A stretch of 64,000 nucleotides of DNA from Enterobacteriaceae bacterium UBA5654 (GCA_002421005.1 DIJC01000001.1:1-64000), one strand, 5' to 3'; numbered from the stretch's first letter, positions 24,328-33,438 are shown. Notes: generated by a model from the letters alone, not told the origin. A program made the numbers and translations.

Positions 24328-25781
24328 ACGGTCGCCTCGTTATTATCAACCTGATTACGATGTTTGATGAATGCCACCGTTTCGTCATAATCACTTAACT
24401 TAATAAAGTTATTAACGGTCATGAAGGTCGTATCCGTGTTTTCACAACTGAGCTTCGCGCGTTCCAGTAGCCCGGAGAGGGTGATAACAATGTCGTACTC
24501 TTTTCCGACCCGATTCGCAGAATCGTTGATGACGGTTATGCTCTCCAGTCCTTCTTCTTTCAGCCGTTTTCTGAGTACCGAGGCACCCATTGCGCTGGAG
24601 CCCATCCCTGAATCGCAGGCAACCAAAATGCGCTGGATGCTTTTCCCTGCGTTGCCAGCCACCGTCATGCCGGGCACAAAGTCGCTGACCGATTTGACCT
24701 GACGACCACCTACGATCACCGGGTTTTCTTCGTTGTCATCTTCAGAGCCGGGGCTGATTTTGAGCAGCAGCCAGCCAAGTGTACAGGACACGACAAAGCC
24801 CGCACTGATGGACACCAGGTTCGCCACTATCGCACTTTTCGGCGTCATCATCGCGATGGCGATCAGGCTGCCGGGTGATGCTACCCCAATCAGGCCGCCG
24901 TCCATGATCACTTGCAGGAACAGCGAGACCGCAAGGCCGCCCATGGTGGCGAATACCAGCAGCGGGTTAGCCAGCACGAACGGGAAGTACACTTCACCAA
25001 TCCCGGCAATCCCGGCAATGAACATCGCCATTGGCGCGGTCTTTTTAGCGCGTCCACGACCAAACAGGGCGATGGCCATCAGCGTGCCTAACAGCGGCCC
25101 GTTGTTGGTATCCACAAGGAACATAATCGATTTGCCCAGTTCGGGAACCTGTGCAAAGCCGATGGGGGCGAGAATACCGTGGTTGACGACGTTGTTAAGG
25201 AAGAGCACCTGTGCGGGAGCCATAAATACCGACAGCAGCGGCAGCAGGTTGTGCGTGGTACACCAGTTAACGCCAGAGGTAATGATCACAATCAGCAGGC
25301 GGATCACCGGCCCGACGGTCATGTAGGCGAAGATCGCGCAGAGCAGGCCGATGATCCCCAGACTGAAGTTGTTCACGAACATTTCAAAGCCGGGTTTGAT
25401 CTTATGCTGCACTTTCTGATCGAACTTCTTCAGCAGCCACGAAGAGAGCGGACCCATTACCATTGCGCCACTGATCATCGTGATATTGGAACCTACGATC
25501 ACGCCCATCGTGGCGAAGGCTGCAATCACACCGCCGCGCTGACCGTGAATGTTATATCCAGCCGTGTAGCCTATTAATAGCGGGAAAAGATAGTTCAGGA
25601 TCGGGCCGACCATTTCTCCTAATTTTTCATTGGGAAACCAACCATTAGGAATAAAAATGGCGGCCATCAACCCCCATCCTACAAAAGCGCCCAGATTCGG
25701 CATTACCATGCCGCTCATAACGCCACCAAACTTTCTGATTTTTGCTAACGCAGGGCTATTGGCAATTCGATTATTTCCCAT
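24324..25781 (-). CDS. PTS EIICB permease, mannitol family
   Basis: A 485-residue membrane permease with an N-terminal IIC domain (about residues 10-340, multiple spans beginning GGVMSGMVMPNLGAFVGWGL; family motifs NNVVNHG near 200 and GIGEVYFPFV near 265) and a C-terminal IIB domain whose active Cys389 lies in ACDSGMGSSAMG. It imports and phosphorylates a hexitol or related alditol at the inner membrane. An ATG at 25793 is possible, but 25781 has GGAG at good spacing and is chosen. It follows the short-chain dehydrogenase by about 30 bases and overlaps the IIA gene by four. Confidence 0.9.
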   Translation of the reverse strand: MGNNRIANSPALAKIRKFGGVMSGMVMPNLGAFVGWGLMAAIFIPNGWFPNEKLGEMVGPILNYLFPLLIGYTAGYNIHGQRGGVIAAFATMGVIVGSNITMISGAMVMGPLSSWLLKKFDQKVQHKIKPGFEMFVNNFSLGIIGLLCAIFAYMTVGPVIRLLIVIITSGVNWCTTHNLLPLLSVFMAPAQVLFLNNVVNHGILAPIGFAQVPELGKSIMFLVDTNNGPLLGTLMAIALFGRGRAKKTAPMAMFIAGIAGIGEVYFPFVLANPLLVFATMGGLAVSLFLQVIMDGGLIGVASPGSLIAIAMMTPKSAIVANLVSISAGFVVSCTLGWLLLKISPGSEDDNEENPVIVGGRQVKSVSDFVPGMTVAGNAGKSIQRILVACDSGMGSSAMGASVLRKRLKEEGLESITVINDSANRVGKEYDIVITLSGLLERAKLSCENTDTTFMTVNNFIKLSDYDETVAFIKHRNQVDNNEATV

Positions 25782-25812
25782 GGTCGGCTCCATTTCTTAT
25801 GATGATGGGTGA

Positions 25813-26622
25813 TTAATGATGTGATTTACCGCCGGTGATATTGACGACGGAACCGGTGATGTAGGAAGAACGATCGGAAACCAGGAAAGAGATAAGATCG
25901 GCAATCTCTTCAAGTTTTCCAGGACGGCCCAGCGGGATGATCCCTTTGTAGTCTTTATGCACTTTGGTTGGGTCAGTGCCACGGGTATAGGCCAGCGCGC
26001 GGAAATTTGCGTCGCTGTTCATTGGGGTCGGGACGTTGATAGCAGGCTCTACGCTGACAACGCGCACGTTATACGGCCCCAGCTCTTTGGCCCATGAGAA
26101 GGTGAAAGCATTAACGGCAGCTTTAGTGGCTGAGTAGCAGCTCTGCCCGCGTGAACCCTGAACGCCCGCTTCGGAGGTCATATTGATAATGACGCCGGAT
26201 TCCTGTTCTACCATCTGGCGGGCGACGGCCTGCGAAACGAGATAAACGGCTTTCTGGTTTACATTGACCATAAAGTCGAAATCATCTTCGCTCAGTTCGT
26301 ATTCCGGTTTTTCCTTGAAGACGTCAACCAGCAAGCGCGGGCGGCTGACGCCTGCGTTATTGACCAGCCCGTCAACGTGGCCGAATTTTTCGACCACGGC
26401 GGCGACCAGGCTTTCAACCTCAGACTTCTTCGTCACGTCGCATTTGATGTAGGTGATGGCGTCGTTTTGACTAAACGTCGCGTTGGGGGCGAGATCGGCA
26501 TACACCACCGATGCGCCATTAGCGTGCAGGTTTTCAACCATTTTCTCGCCGAGACCCATGCTGCCACCGGTCACAATGACAACTTTTCCTGAAAGATCTA
26601 ACCACTTCGTAGCTTGACTCAT
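25813..26622 (-). CDS. Short-chain dehydrogenase, sorbitol-6-phosphate dehydrogenase-like
   Basis: First gene of the minus-strand operon. The 269-residue SDR has the cofactor motif TGGSMGLGEKM near residue 18, the NNAG motif near 95, catalytic Ser in INMTSEAG near 150 and the YSATK pair near 167. The nearest functional analogues are SrlD-type sorbitol-6-phosphate 2-dehydrogenases. The start at 26622 is used because GGGAGA precedes it and the upstream extension has no SDR character. With the MtlD-like enzyme it gives the locus two unrelated dehydrogenases, perhaps for two alditol phosphates or two positions. Confidence 0.82.
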   Translation of the reverse strand: MSQATKWLDLSGKVVIVTGGSMGLGEKMVENLHANGASVVYADLAPNATFSQNDAITYIKCDVTKKSEVESLVAAVVEKFGHVDGLVNNAGVSRPRLLVDVFKEKPEYELSEDDFDFMVNVNQKAVYLVSQAVARQMVEQESGVIINMTSEAGVQGSRGQSCYSATKAAVNAFTFSWAKELGPYNVRVVSVEPAINVPTPMNSDANFRALAYTRGTDPTKVHKDYKGIIPLGRPGKLEEIADLISFLVSDRSSYITGSVVNITGGKSHH

Positions 26623-26701
26623 TTTTCTTTTCTCCCTCTCGCTGCTGATTAACATGCCCAGAGGCGCGGGTACGTAACTCTGCTGCATGTTTGCCAAAAT
26701 A

Positions 26702-26748
26702 AATGCGTTTTTGTGCGCCCTTGTAAGATATGCGCAGAAAAACGCATT
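26702..26748. promoter_or_regulatory. Putative DeoR-family operators, inverted pair (copies B and C)
   Basis: Copy B, AATGCGTTTTTGTGCG (26702-26717), and copy C, CGCAGAAAAACGCATT (26733-26748), are inverted copies that match at 15 of 16 positions, separated by 15 bases. They lie 80-126 bases before the dehydrogenase start, over the likely promoter. The related copy A lies before the opposite operon. A further GCGCATTTTGGCGC-type element near 26920 may be a distant relative. The rest of 26787-27044 is A/T-rich with no gene that I can support. Confidence 0.65.
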
Positions 26749-26770
26749 GCCTATCAGGATCGTTGCGATC

Positions 26771-26786
26771 TGCGAAGGAAATCACA
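26771..26786. promoter_or_regulatory. Putative CRP-binding site of the PTS operon
   Basis: TGCGA-AGGAAA-TCACA matches the CRP consensus at 9 of 10 informative positions, about 150 bases before the first gene. Catabolite control would be expected for a polyol PTS. Confidence 0.5.
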
Positions 26787-27044
26787 ATTAAAAAATATAT
26801 CCATTATTATTCAATTATTTACATTGTTGTATGGATTTTGCGTGGTAGATCGCATTTTGTTGATGGTTGTTATTTGAGCGTTTAAGCGTGCATGTAAATG
26901 CATCTATTAATCCCAAACGCGCATTTTGGCGCAATTATTGTTTTGTGATAATTAATTTGTTGTTAATGAAAAGTTTATTTAAAGAGAGGGCGATAAATCA
27001 GACGAGTAGGAGCATCGTTTTTGGGCGTGCGATGTCTACAGGCG

Positions 27045-27071
27045 AAAAAAAACTGCGGACCAGCCGCAGTT
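27045..27071 (-). terminator. Intrinsic terminator of uspA
   Basis: Stem AACTGCGG / CCGCAGTT with a 5-base loop (27051-27071), preceded on the plus strand by an A-run, giving a T-run of about eight on the uspA strand. Confidence 0.88.
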
Positions 27072-27093
27072 TTCAGGATTTGAGAGAGGATCT

Positions 27094-27531
27094 TCAGGCG
27101 TCTTCTTCGTCACGCAGCGGGACGATCAGCATGTCGACATGGACGGTGTTAATGAGCTGGCGCGCGGAGGACATCAGCTTGCTCCAGAAGTCCTGGTGAT
27201 GACCGCAAACCACCAGATCCATATCATATTTTTTGATCGCATCGACCAGCACCTGACCCAGATCGCCGCTGCCGCTAAGGGTTTCAGTGATGGGATAACC
27301 GGCGTTAGCGGACAGTTCGCTTAGCGCGTGGTGGGTCTCTTCAGAGATGCGCTTTTGCATATCGCCAAGGTTGACATCAATCAGACCGGTGTAGAGATCG
27401 GAATAGTTTACATCTACGTGGATCAGGGAAATCTTCGCATCGTAAGGACGCGCCATTGATACCGCTTTGTCTACCAGCACTTTGCTTTCTGGAGACAGGT
27501 CAACCGCGATGAGAATGTGTTTGTAAGCCAT
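27094..27531 (-). CDS. uspA: Universal stress protein A
   Basis: A 145-residue cytoplasmic Usp-fold protein, nearly identical in layout to E. coli UspA (MAYKHILIAVDLSPES at the start). It accumulates in growth arrest and many stresses. UspA itself does not bind ATP: the C-terminal segment here (VVCGHHQDFWSKLMSSARQLINT) lacks the G-2x-G-9x-G(S/T) motif of the ATP-binding Usp subgroup. It is divergent from uspB over a 371-base region and has its own terminator. Confidence 0.96.
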   Translation of the reverse strand: MAYKHILIAVDLSPESKVLVDKAVSMARPYDAKISLIHVDVNYSDLYTGLIDVNLGDMQKRISEETHHALSELSANAGYPITETLSGSGDLGQVLVDAIKKYDMDLVVCGHHQDFWSKLMSSARQLINTVHVDMLIVPLRDEEDA

Positions 27532-27902
27532 AGTGTTACTCCTTCCATAAGTTGTCGATGACCAGTGGGCCTGACGGCGATGCCGTCGGTTTCCGCGTCC
27601 TGCCTGCTACATACGCCAGGAATCAGCCCCGCCTTAAGAAGCCTGACGCTACCTTATAGCGCGTCGGGTTCTCCGTCAATGTCACTTGTTCATCATACAG
27701 TTGAACAAAATTTTCAGACAATTGCATTGATAGTGGTTAACCTTCTGGCAAAAAAATTAACTAATCTCCTACACTATTTAATGAGCCGGTCGGATAAATA
27801 AATGTGATCGGTTTCTCACTCTTTCAATGAATTCTTTTGTCCGGGTGTCGGAGAGCGATTATCCGCGATCGTTGATCGGCGGGTGATTGCCGGGGAGGCG
27901 GT

Positions 27903-28238
27903 ATGATCAGCACCATCGCGCTTTTTTGGGCCTTATGTGTTGTTTGTGTTGTTAACATGGCACGCTACTTTTCCTCGCTGCGTGCGCTGTTAGTGGTATT
28001 ACGTGGTTGTGACCCATTACTTTATCAGTACGTCGATGGCGGAGGTTTCTTTACCTCGCATGGTCAGCCCGGCAAACAGGTCCGTCTGGTGTGGTACATC
28101 TACGCCCAGCGGTATCTTGATCATCATGATGATGAGTTTATTCGTCGCTGCGAACGCGTGCGCGGGCAGTTTATCCTTACCAGCTTTCTGTGTGGGCTGG
28201 TGGTGGTGAGCCTGGTAGGATTAATGATTTGGCACTGA
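27903..28238 (+). CDS. uspB: Universal stress protein B
   Basis: A 111-residue inner-membrane protein with a hydrophobic N-terminal segment (ISTIALFWALCVVCVVN) and a second at the C-terminus (FLCGLVVVSLVGLMI). The central part is soluble and charged. E. coli uspB depends on RpoS and is needed for ethanol resistance in stationary phase. A CTACACT element at 27769-27775 fits an RpoS -10 box, about 130 bases upstream. It is divergent from uspA and convergent with pitA, as in K-12. Confidence 0.93.
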   Translation: MISTIALFWALCVVCVVNMARYFSSLRALLVVLRGCDPLLYQYVDGGGFFTSHGQPGKQVRLVWYIYAQRYLDHHDDEFIRRCERVRGQFILTSFLCGLVVVSLVGLMIWH

Positions 28239-28242
28239 GCGA

Positions 28243-28272
28243 AAAAAAAGCGGGCCAGTTTCCTGACCCGCT
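28243..28272 (-). terminator. Terminator of pitA (shared with uspB)
   Basis: A hairpin with arms CGGGCCAG / CTGACCCG (one mismatch) and loop TTTC. The A-run at 28243-28249 gives a long T-run on the pitA strand. Confidence 0.85.
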
Positions 28273-28294
28273 CGCATTGTGTAAAAACCGCTTA

Positions 28295-29791
28295 TCAGAT
28301 GATTTTCAGGGCAATCCAGTACAGACCGCCTGACAGCAGGATTGAGGCGGGAAGGGTGAATACCCACGCCATCAGAATGCTGGTCACGGTTTTTCTTTGC
28401 AGACCGCCACCGTCCACGATCATGGTCCCTGCCACAGAGGACGAGAGCACGTGCGTGGTGGATACCGGCATCCCGGTGTAGCTTGCCAGACCAATTGAAA
28501 CCGCCGCCGTCATCTGCGCCGCCATGCCCTGTGCGTAGGTCATGCCTTTTTTACCGATTTTTTCACCGATAGTGGTCGCCACACGACGCCAGCCAATCAT
28601 CGTACCAATGCCCAGCGCCAGCGCGACGGCCATGATGATCCAGATTGGGGCATACTCAATGGTGCTCAGCATGTCGCCTTTCAGCTGCTTAAGCAGACGC
28701 TGATCGTCAGCGCTGACATCCGGCATCTTCGCGACTTTATCGGTCGTATCGGCGATACAAAGCATGATGCGACGCAGCTGACTGCGCTGCTCAACCGGCA
28801 GCTTGTCGTAGTTGTCGATGCTTCCCAGCATCGCTTTCGCCTTGTCCAGCGCGGTGATCGCCAGACCCGGATGACAGTGGAACTCGGCCGGGCTGCTGCC
28901 GGTTTGTTCCGGCGTCGGAATGACCGGCTCTTTCTCAACCGCTTTTTGCAGCAGCGCAGGATGCTGCTGAAAGTACACTTCGACGTTGTTAATCGCGTCG
29001 CGTGTGCGGGTGATGTCGTACCCGGAGGCATTCATGTTAACCACGAATCCCGCAGGGGCCACGCCAATCAGCACCAGCATAATCAGGCCAATGCCTTTCT
29101 GCCCGTCATTCGCGCCGTGAGAAAAGCTAACGCCAATAGCGGAGAGGATCAGGGCGATACGGGTCCAGAACGGCGGCTTTTTCTTGCCGTCTTTCTTTTC
29201 ACGTTCGGCTGGCGTCAGGTGGATACGGGCGCGTTTTTTGGTGCCGCTCCAGTAGCGGCGCAAAATAAACACTAAGCCACCTGCGAAGACCAGGCCGACG
29301 ATAGGGGAGATGATCAACGAACCAAAGATGTTGATAACTTTGGGAATGTTAAGCGCATCGACCACCGACGTACCGCTCATCAGGGCATTGGTTAAACCAA
29401 TACCGATAATTGCGCCAATCAGGGTGTGGGAGCTGGACGCCGGCAGACCAAAATACCAGGTGCCGAGGTTCCAGATAATCGCTGCCAGCAGCATGGAGAA
29501 GACCATTGCCAGGCCGTGAGCGGAACTAACGTTAAGCAGCAAATCGGTAGGTAACATATGCACGATGGCATAGGCTACGCTCAATCCGCCGAGCAGAACG
29601 CCAAAGAAGTTAAACACCGCTGCCATGACAACCGCGAGTTGCGATCGCATTGCGCGAGTGTAGATCACGGTTGCAACTGCGTTCGCAGTGTCGTGGAAGC
29701 CGTTAATGGCTTCGTAAAACAGTACAAATCCCAGAGCAAGTAATAATAAAAGGCCGGTATGAAAGTCGAGGCCAGCAAACAAATGTAGCAT
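28295..29791 (-). CDS. pitA: Low-affinity inorganic phosphate / metal-phosphate symporter PitA
   Basis: A 498-residue inner-membrane transporter of the PiT family that carries metal-phosphate complexes (for example with Mg2+ or Zn2+) driven by proton motive force. Both copies of the PiT signature are visible: GFHDTANAVATVIYTRAM near residue 31 and GANDGQKGIG near 225. The central soluble loop (about residues 260-380) is long and charged. It is transcribed alone, divergent from yhiN, and ends at a hairpin shared with uspB. Confidence 0.95.
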   Translation of the reverse strand: MLHLFAGLDFHTGLLLLLALGFVLFYEAINGFHDTANAVATVIYTRAMRSQLAVVMAAVFNFFGVLLGGLSVAYAIVHMLPTDLLLNVSSAHGLAMVFSMLLAAIIWNLGTWYFGLPASSSHTLIGAIIGIGLTNALMSGTSVVDALNIPKVINIFGSLIISPIVGLVFAGGLVFILRRYWSGTKKRARIHLTPAEREKKDGKKKPPFWTRIALILSAIGVSFSHGANDGQKGIGLIMLVLIGVAPAGFVVNMNASGYDITRTRDAINNVEVYFQQHPALLQKAVEKEPVIPTPEQTGSSPAEFHCHPGLAITALDKAKAMLGSIDNYDKLPVEQRSQLRRIMLCIADTTDKVAKMPDVSADDQRLLKQLKGDMLSTIEYAPIWIIMAVALALGIGTMIGWRRVATTIGEKIGKKGMTYAQGMAAQMTAAVSIGLASYTGMPVSTTHVLSSSVAGTMIVDGGGLQRKTVTSILMAWVFTLPASILLSGGLYWIALKII

Positions 29792-30020
29792 AGGACGTTA
29801 CGCCATTTTGAGGACATGAACGCGGCGCATTATCAGTGACTTTAGCGGCGCGGGCAAAGTGAAATATAGCCTTTTTTTGATATTAGTCGTGGTTTGCCAG
29901 ATCGTGCTAAAGATTTATCGTATAGATTTCAATGAAATGATTCACCAGACTTATTTTTGGCTGGTGCGACCACAGGCTAATCTTTACAATTCACGCCCTG
30001 ATTTTTATGAGGATGTTGCT

Positions 30021-31235
30021 GTGGAAAGGTTTGATGTCATTGTTATCGGCGCAGGTGCGGCGGGAATGTTTTGCGCGGCGACCGCAGGGCAGGCGGGATG
30101 CCGCGTTCTGCTGCTGGATAATGGCAAGAAGCCTGGCCGCAAGATCCTGATGTCCGGCGGCGGCCGCTGCAACTTCACTAATCTGTACGTCGAACCTGCT
30201 GCTTATCTGAGCCAGAATCCGCATTTCTGCAAATCAGCGCTGGCACGCTACACCCAATGGGATTTTATTGACAGGGTGAACCAGTACGGTATTGCGTGGC
30301 ATGAAAAGGCGCTGGGCCAGCTTTTTTGCGATGATTCCGCGCAGCAGGTGGTCGATATGCTGGTGCAGGAGTGTGAGAAGGGCCAGGTCACGATGCGCCT
30401 GCGCAGCGAGGTGCTGGCGGTGGAAAAAAGCGACGGTGATTACCGGCTGCAACTTAACGGCGATACGGTAACGGCCAGGCAACTGGTGATCGCCAGCGGC
30501 GGCCTGTCGATGCCGGGGCTGGGCGCATCGCCCTTCGGCTACAAAATCGCGGAGCAGTTTGGCCTGAAAGTATTACCGACCCGTGCCGGGCTGGTGCCTT
30601 TTACATTGCATAAACCGCTGCTGGAGCCGCTTCAGGCGCTCTCCGGGGTTTCGGTGCCGTCGGTGATCGCGGCCAGCGACGGCACGGTATTTCGCGAAAG
30701 CCTGCTGTTTACCCATCGCGGGCTTTCTGGCCCGGCGGTATTACAAATCTCCAGCTACTGGCAGCCGGGTGAGTTTGTCAGCATTAACCTGCTGCCGGAT
30801 TGCGATCTGGCGAGCTTGCTGGACGCGCAGCGGGCGGCACACCCTAACCAGAGCCTGAAAAATACTCTGGCGATGCAACTGCCCAAACGGCTGGTGGAAT
30901 GCCTCCAGCAACTGGGGCAAATCCCGGACGTCACGCTGAAGCAGTTGAATCCGCGCGACCAGCAGGCGCTGGTGGAGACGCTCACCGCCTGGCGGGTGCA
31001 GCCGAACGGCACCGAAGGCTACCGCACAGCAGAGGTGACGCTCGGCGGCGTTGACACGCACGAACTCTCTTCACGCACGATGGAAGCGCGTAACGTGCCG
31101 GGACTCTATTTTATCGGTGAGGTGATGGACGTGACCGGCTGGCTGGGTGGGTATAATTTTCAGTGGGCATGGTCCAGCGCATGGGCATGTGCCCAGGCGT
31201 TAATCGCCGCGCAGAACGTTGAAACGCCGTCATAA
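30021..31235 (+). CDS. yhiN: HI0933-family FAD/NAD(P)-binding oxidoreductase YhiN
   Basis: A flavoprotein-like protein of 404 residues, chosen from the GTG at 30021 because GAGGA lies 7 bases upstream and the E. coli homologue begins ERFD at this point. The longer upstream reading frame is not supported. The dinucleotide-binding motif is IGAGAAGMFCAA, followed by the family-specific GKKPGRKILMSGGGRCNFTN (20 residues, about 40-60) and the C-terminal GEVMDVTGWLGGYNFQWAWSS. Its biochemical role is unknown. It is divergent from pitA. Confidence 0.9.
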   Translation: MERFDVIVIGAGAAGMFCAATAGQAGCRVLLLDNGKKPGRKILMSGGGRCNFTNLYVEPAAYLSQNPHFCKSALARYTQWDFIDRVNQYGIAWHEKALGQLFCDDSAQQVVDMLVQECEKGQVTMRLRSEVLAVEKSDGDYRLQLNGDTVTARQLVIASGGLSMPGLGASPFGYKIAEQFGLKVLPTRAGLVPFTLHKPLLEPLQALSGVSVPSVIAASDGTVFRESLLFTHRGLSGPAVLQISSYWQPGEFVSINLLPDCDLASLLDAQRAAHPNQSLKNTLAMQLPKRLVECLQQLGQIPDVTLKQLNPRDQQALVETLTAWRVQPNGTEGYRTAEVTLGGVDTHELSSRTMEARNVPGLYFIGEVMDVTGWLGGYNFQWAWSSAWACAQALIAAQNVETPS

Positions 31236-31290
31236 AGCAGGCGACGCTAACCGGCCCGGCAGGCCCGTAACAGGTCTGCCGGAGGTCAAA

Positions 31291-32085
31291 TCAGACGATA
31301 TCATCGACCACGCCGCCATCCACGCGCAGCGCCGCGCCGGAGGTGGCAGAAGCCTGTTCGGAACAGACATAGACCACCATATTCGCCACTTCTTCGACCG
31401 TGGCAGCGCGCTGGATCACCGAGCTGGGACGGTTTTCCATCACGAACTCTTTCGCTACCGTTTCCAGTGATTTACCGGTTTTCTCCACTTCATCTTTCAT
31501 CATGGCGGCAAAACCGTCGGACAGCGTCGGGCCAGGCAGCACGCTGTTGACCGTGACGCCGCTTCCGGCCACAAACTTCGCCAGCCCGCGCGACAGGGAG
31601 AGAAGGGCGGTTTTCGTCACGCCGTAATGGATCATATCCGCCGGAATATTGCGCGCGGACTCGGAGGAGATAAACACCACCCGGCCCCAGCCTTTTCGCA
31701 CCATGCCGGGCAGCAGCGCACGCGACAGGCGCACGCCAGACATCACGTTGGTTTGCCAGTAGTTATCCCAGGTTTCGTCATCGGTGGAATAAAAATCTTT
31801 TGGCCCAAAAATCCCGGCGTTGTTAACCAGAATATCGACCTCCTGCGCGACTTTCAGCAGCGACTCAACGCCTTCCGGGGTGCTGAGATCGGCAATCGCC
31901 GCCCGCAATTGCGCACCCGGCACTGCTGCCTGCAAATGCTGGATCCCCTGATTCACGCTGCTTTCGCTGCGTCCGTTGATAATGACTTCCGCGCCGCTTT
32001 CCGCCAGCCCTCTGGCAATCCCCAGGCCAATCCCGCCGGTGGAAGCCGTGACCAGTGCGACTTTTCCCGTAAAATCGATTTTCAT
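31291..32085 (-). CDS. SDR family oxidoreductase, substrate unknown
   Basis: A 264-residue classical short-chain dehydrogenase. The nucleotide motif is TASTGGIGLGIA near residue 14, NNAG near 87, catalytic Ser in FISSES near 137 and YGVTK near 152. The start at 32085 has GGAG 6-7 bases upstream. It stands alone between yhiN and nikR, a joint that differs between enterobacterial genomes (rhs and other genes in K-12). No partner gene suggests a pathway. Downstream, 31236-31290 has a short GC-rich imperfect hairpin (GCCCGGC...GCCGG area) that might terminate it. Confidence 0.8.
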   Translation of the reverse strand: MKIDFTGKVALVTASTGGIGLGIARGLAESGAEVIINGRSESSVNQGIQHLQAAVPGAQLRAAIADLSTPEGVESLLKVAQEVDILVNNAGIFGPKDFYSTDDETWDNYWQTNVMSGVRLSRALLPGMVRKGWGRVVFISSESARNIPADMIHYGVTKTALLSLSRGLAKFVAGSGVTVNSVLPGPTLSDGFAAMMKDEVEKTGKSLETVAKEFVMENRPSSVIQRAATVEEVANMVVYVCSEQASATSGAALRVDGGVVDDIV

Positions 32086-32248
32086 GATCCACTCCATCTC
32101 ATTATGTTTGGTTCGAATCATTAAGCGTAGCAGGCGAGGGAGAGGTGCATAGCGCAGGAGGTAACAGGAAGTGTCCTCCTTCTGTCAGGATTGTTGCACT
32201 CAATGCACAGGCTTATTGACGTGAATAGTCAGGCGAGTTCCGCCCCCC

Positions 32249-32650
32249 TCACTCCTCCGCTGTCAGACACTGTAAATGTCCGTGGCGCACGCCGCGCTGG
32301 GCGATCACATCGTCGGCAAAATGCTGGATTTCATGCATATTGCCCTTCAGTACCGCCACCTCCAGACAATCATCATGATTAATATGCACATGCAGTGTGG
32401 AGACGGACAGATCGTGATGGTGGTGCTGCGCGGAGACAATCCGGCTCGCCAGATCGCGTTTTTCATGTTCATAGACGTAGGAGAGCACCGCGTAGCCGCT
32501 CTGTTCACTGTGCCGGGTGTGCTCATGGACCAGCGCGTTGCGTAAAATATCCCGGATGGCTTCGGAGCGGTTATGGTAGCCCCGCTGCTGGCTGAGCTGG
32601 TCAACGGTGGCCAGCAGATCGTCGTCGAGAGTAATAGTGATTCGTTGCAT
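32249..32650 (-). CDS. nikR: Nickel-responsive repressor NikR
   Basis: A 133-residue ribbon-helix-helix repressor, the same length as E. coli NikR. The N-terminal MQRITITLDDDLLATVDQLS is the DNA-binding domain. The C-terminal ACT-like domain has the high-affinity Ni2+ ligands in HHHHDLSVSTLHVHINHDDC (His76, His87, His89 and Cys95 of the family). It represses nikABCDE when nickel is sufficient. It is the last gene of the operon, overlapping nikE by one base (TGATG). Confidence 0.96.
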   Translation of the reverse strand: MQRITITLDDDLLATVDQLSQQRGYHNRSEAIRDILRNALVHEHTRHSEQSGYAVLSYVYEHEKRDLASRIVSAQHHHHDLSVSTLHVHINHDDCLEVAVLKGNMHEIQHFADDVIAQRGVRHGHLQCLTAEE

Positions 32651-33438
32651 CAGATAAGCCCTTGTTGTTGAGTACGACGGGGAACGGGAAAGGCGGGAAG
32701 TACCGCCTGCTGGAGCGCCTGACCTTCCGGGCTGTGTAGCCGAAATGGAGCTTGTACGGCGGCGGTTTCGATGATGGCTCCCCGTTCCATCACCATCACC
32801 CGCTGGCAGAAGCGTTCGACCAGCCTTAAGTCATGGGTGATAAACAGGCAGGCGGTGCCCGACTGCTGCTGGAGCCGCTTCAGTAGCTGAATAATTTCCG
32901 CCTGAAGCACCAGATCGAGGCTTGATACCGCTTCATCAAGGATCAGCAGCGCGGGGTTGACGATCAGCGCGCGCGCCAGACAGACCCGCTGTAACTGCCC
33001 GCCGCTCAGCTGGGTCGGGCGTTTATCCATTATATCCACCTCCAGTTCGACGGCCTGAAGCATGTCGGCGATGCGCTGCCGCTGTGCTTTTTTGCCGATC
33101 GACATCAGATGGCGCAGCGGTTCGCCGATGATCTCGCCCACCGTCTTGCGCGGGTTTACGGCGCTGAGGGCATCCTGGAAAACGAGTTGAATATCGCGGT
33201 GAAAGGCTTTGCGCGCTTCGCGGTTCAGGCGTGATATCGGCGTGCCGCGCCAGACGATTGTGCCCGCGTCAGGGCGTTCCAGCCCAACCAAGAGACGTGC
33301 CAGGGTACTTTTGCCGCAGCCGCTGCGGCCCAGCAGGGCCACGCTCTCGCCCGCCCGCAGAGTGAGTGAGATATCGCGCAGAACCGCCGGGTGATGCGGG
33401 TAACTGTGCGCAAGATCGGAAACGGTGAGAAGCGTCAT
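32650..33438 (-). CDS. nikE: Nickel ABC transporter ATP-binding protein NikE
   Basis: A 262-residue ATPase of the peptide/nickel ABC family. Walker A is GRSGCGKSTLARLL near residue 39, the signature LSGGQLQRV near 145 and Walker B LLILDEAVSSLD near 163. It pairs with NikD to power the NikBC channel. Gene overlaps on both sides (ATGA with nikD, TGATG with nikR) indicate coupled translation. Confidence 0.95.
   Translation of the reverse strand: MTLLTVSDLAHSYPHHPAVLRDISLTLRAGESVALLGRSGCGKSTLARLLVGLERPDAGTIVWRGTPISRLNREARKAFHRDIQLVFQDALSAVNPRKTVGEIIGEPLRHLMSIGKKAQRQRIADMLQAVELEVDIMDKRPTQLSGGQLQRVCLARALIVNPALLILDEAVSSLDLVLQAEIIQLLKRLQQQSGTACLFITHDLRLVERFCQRVMVMERGAIIETAAVQAPFRLHSPEGQALQQAVLPAFPVPRRTQQQGLI

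Noticed and set aside
26867..27199. A 110-codon open frame between the SDR gene and uspA
   Set aside because: It crosses the uspA terminator and runs antisense into uspA. The A/T-rich first half has no coding bias.
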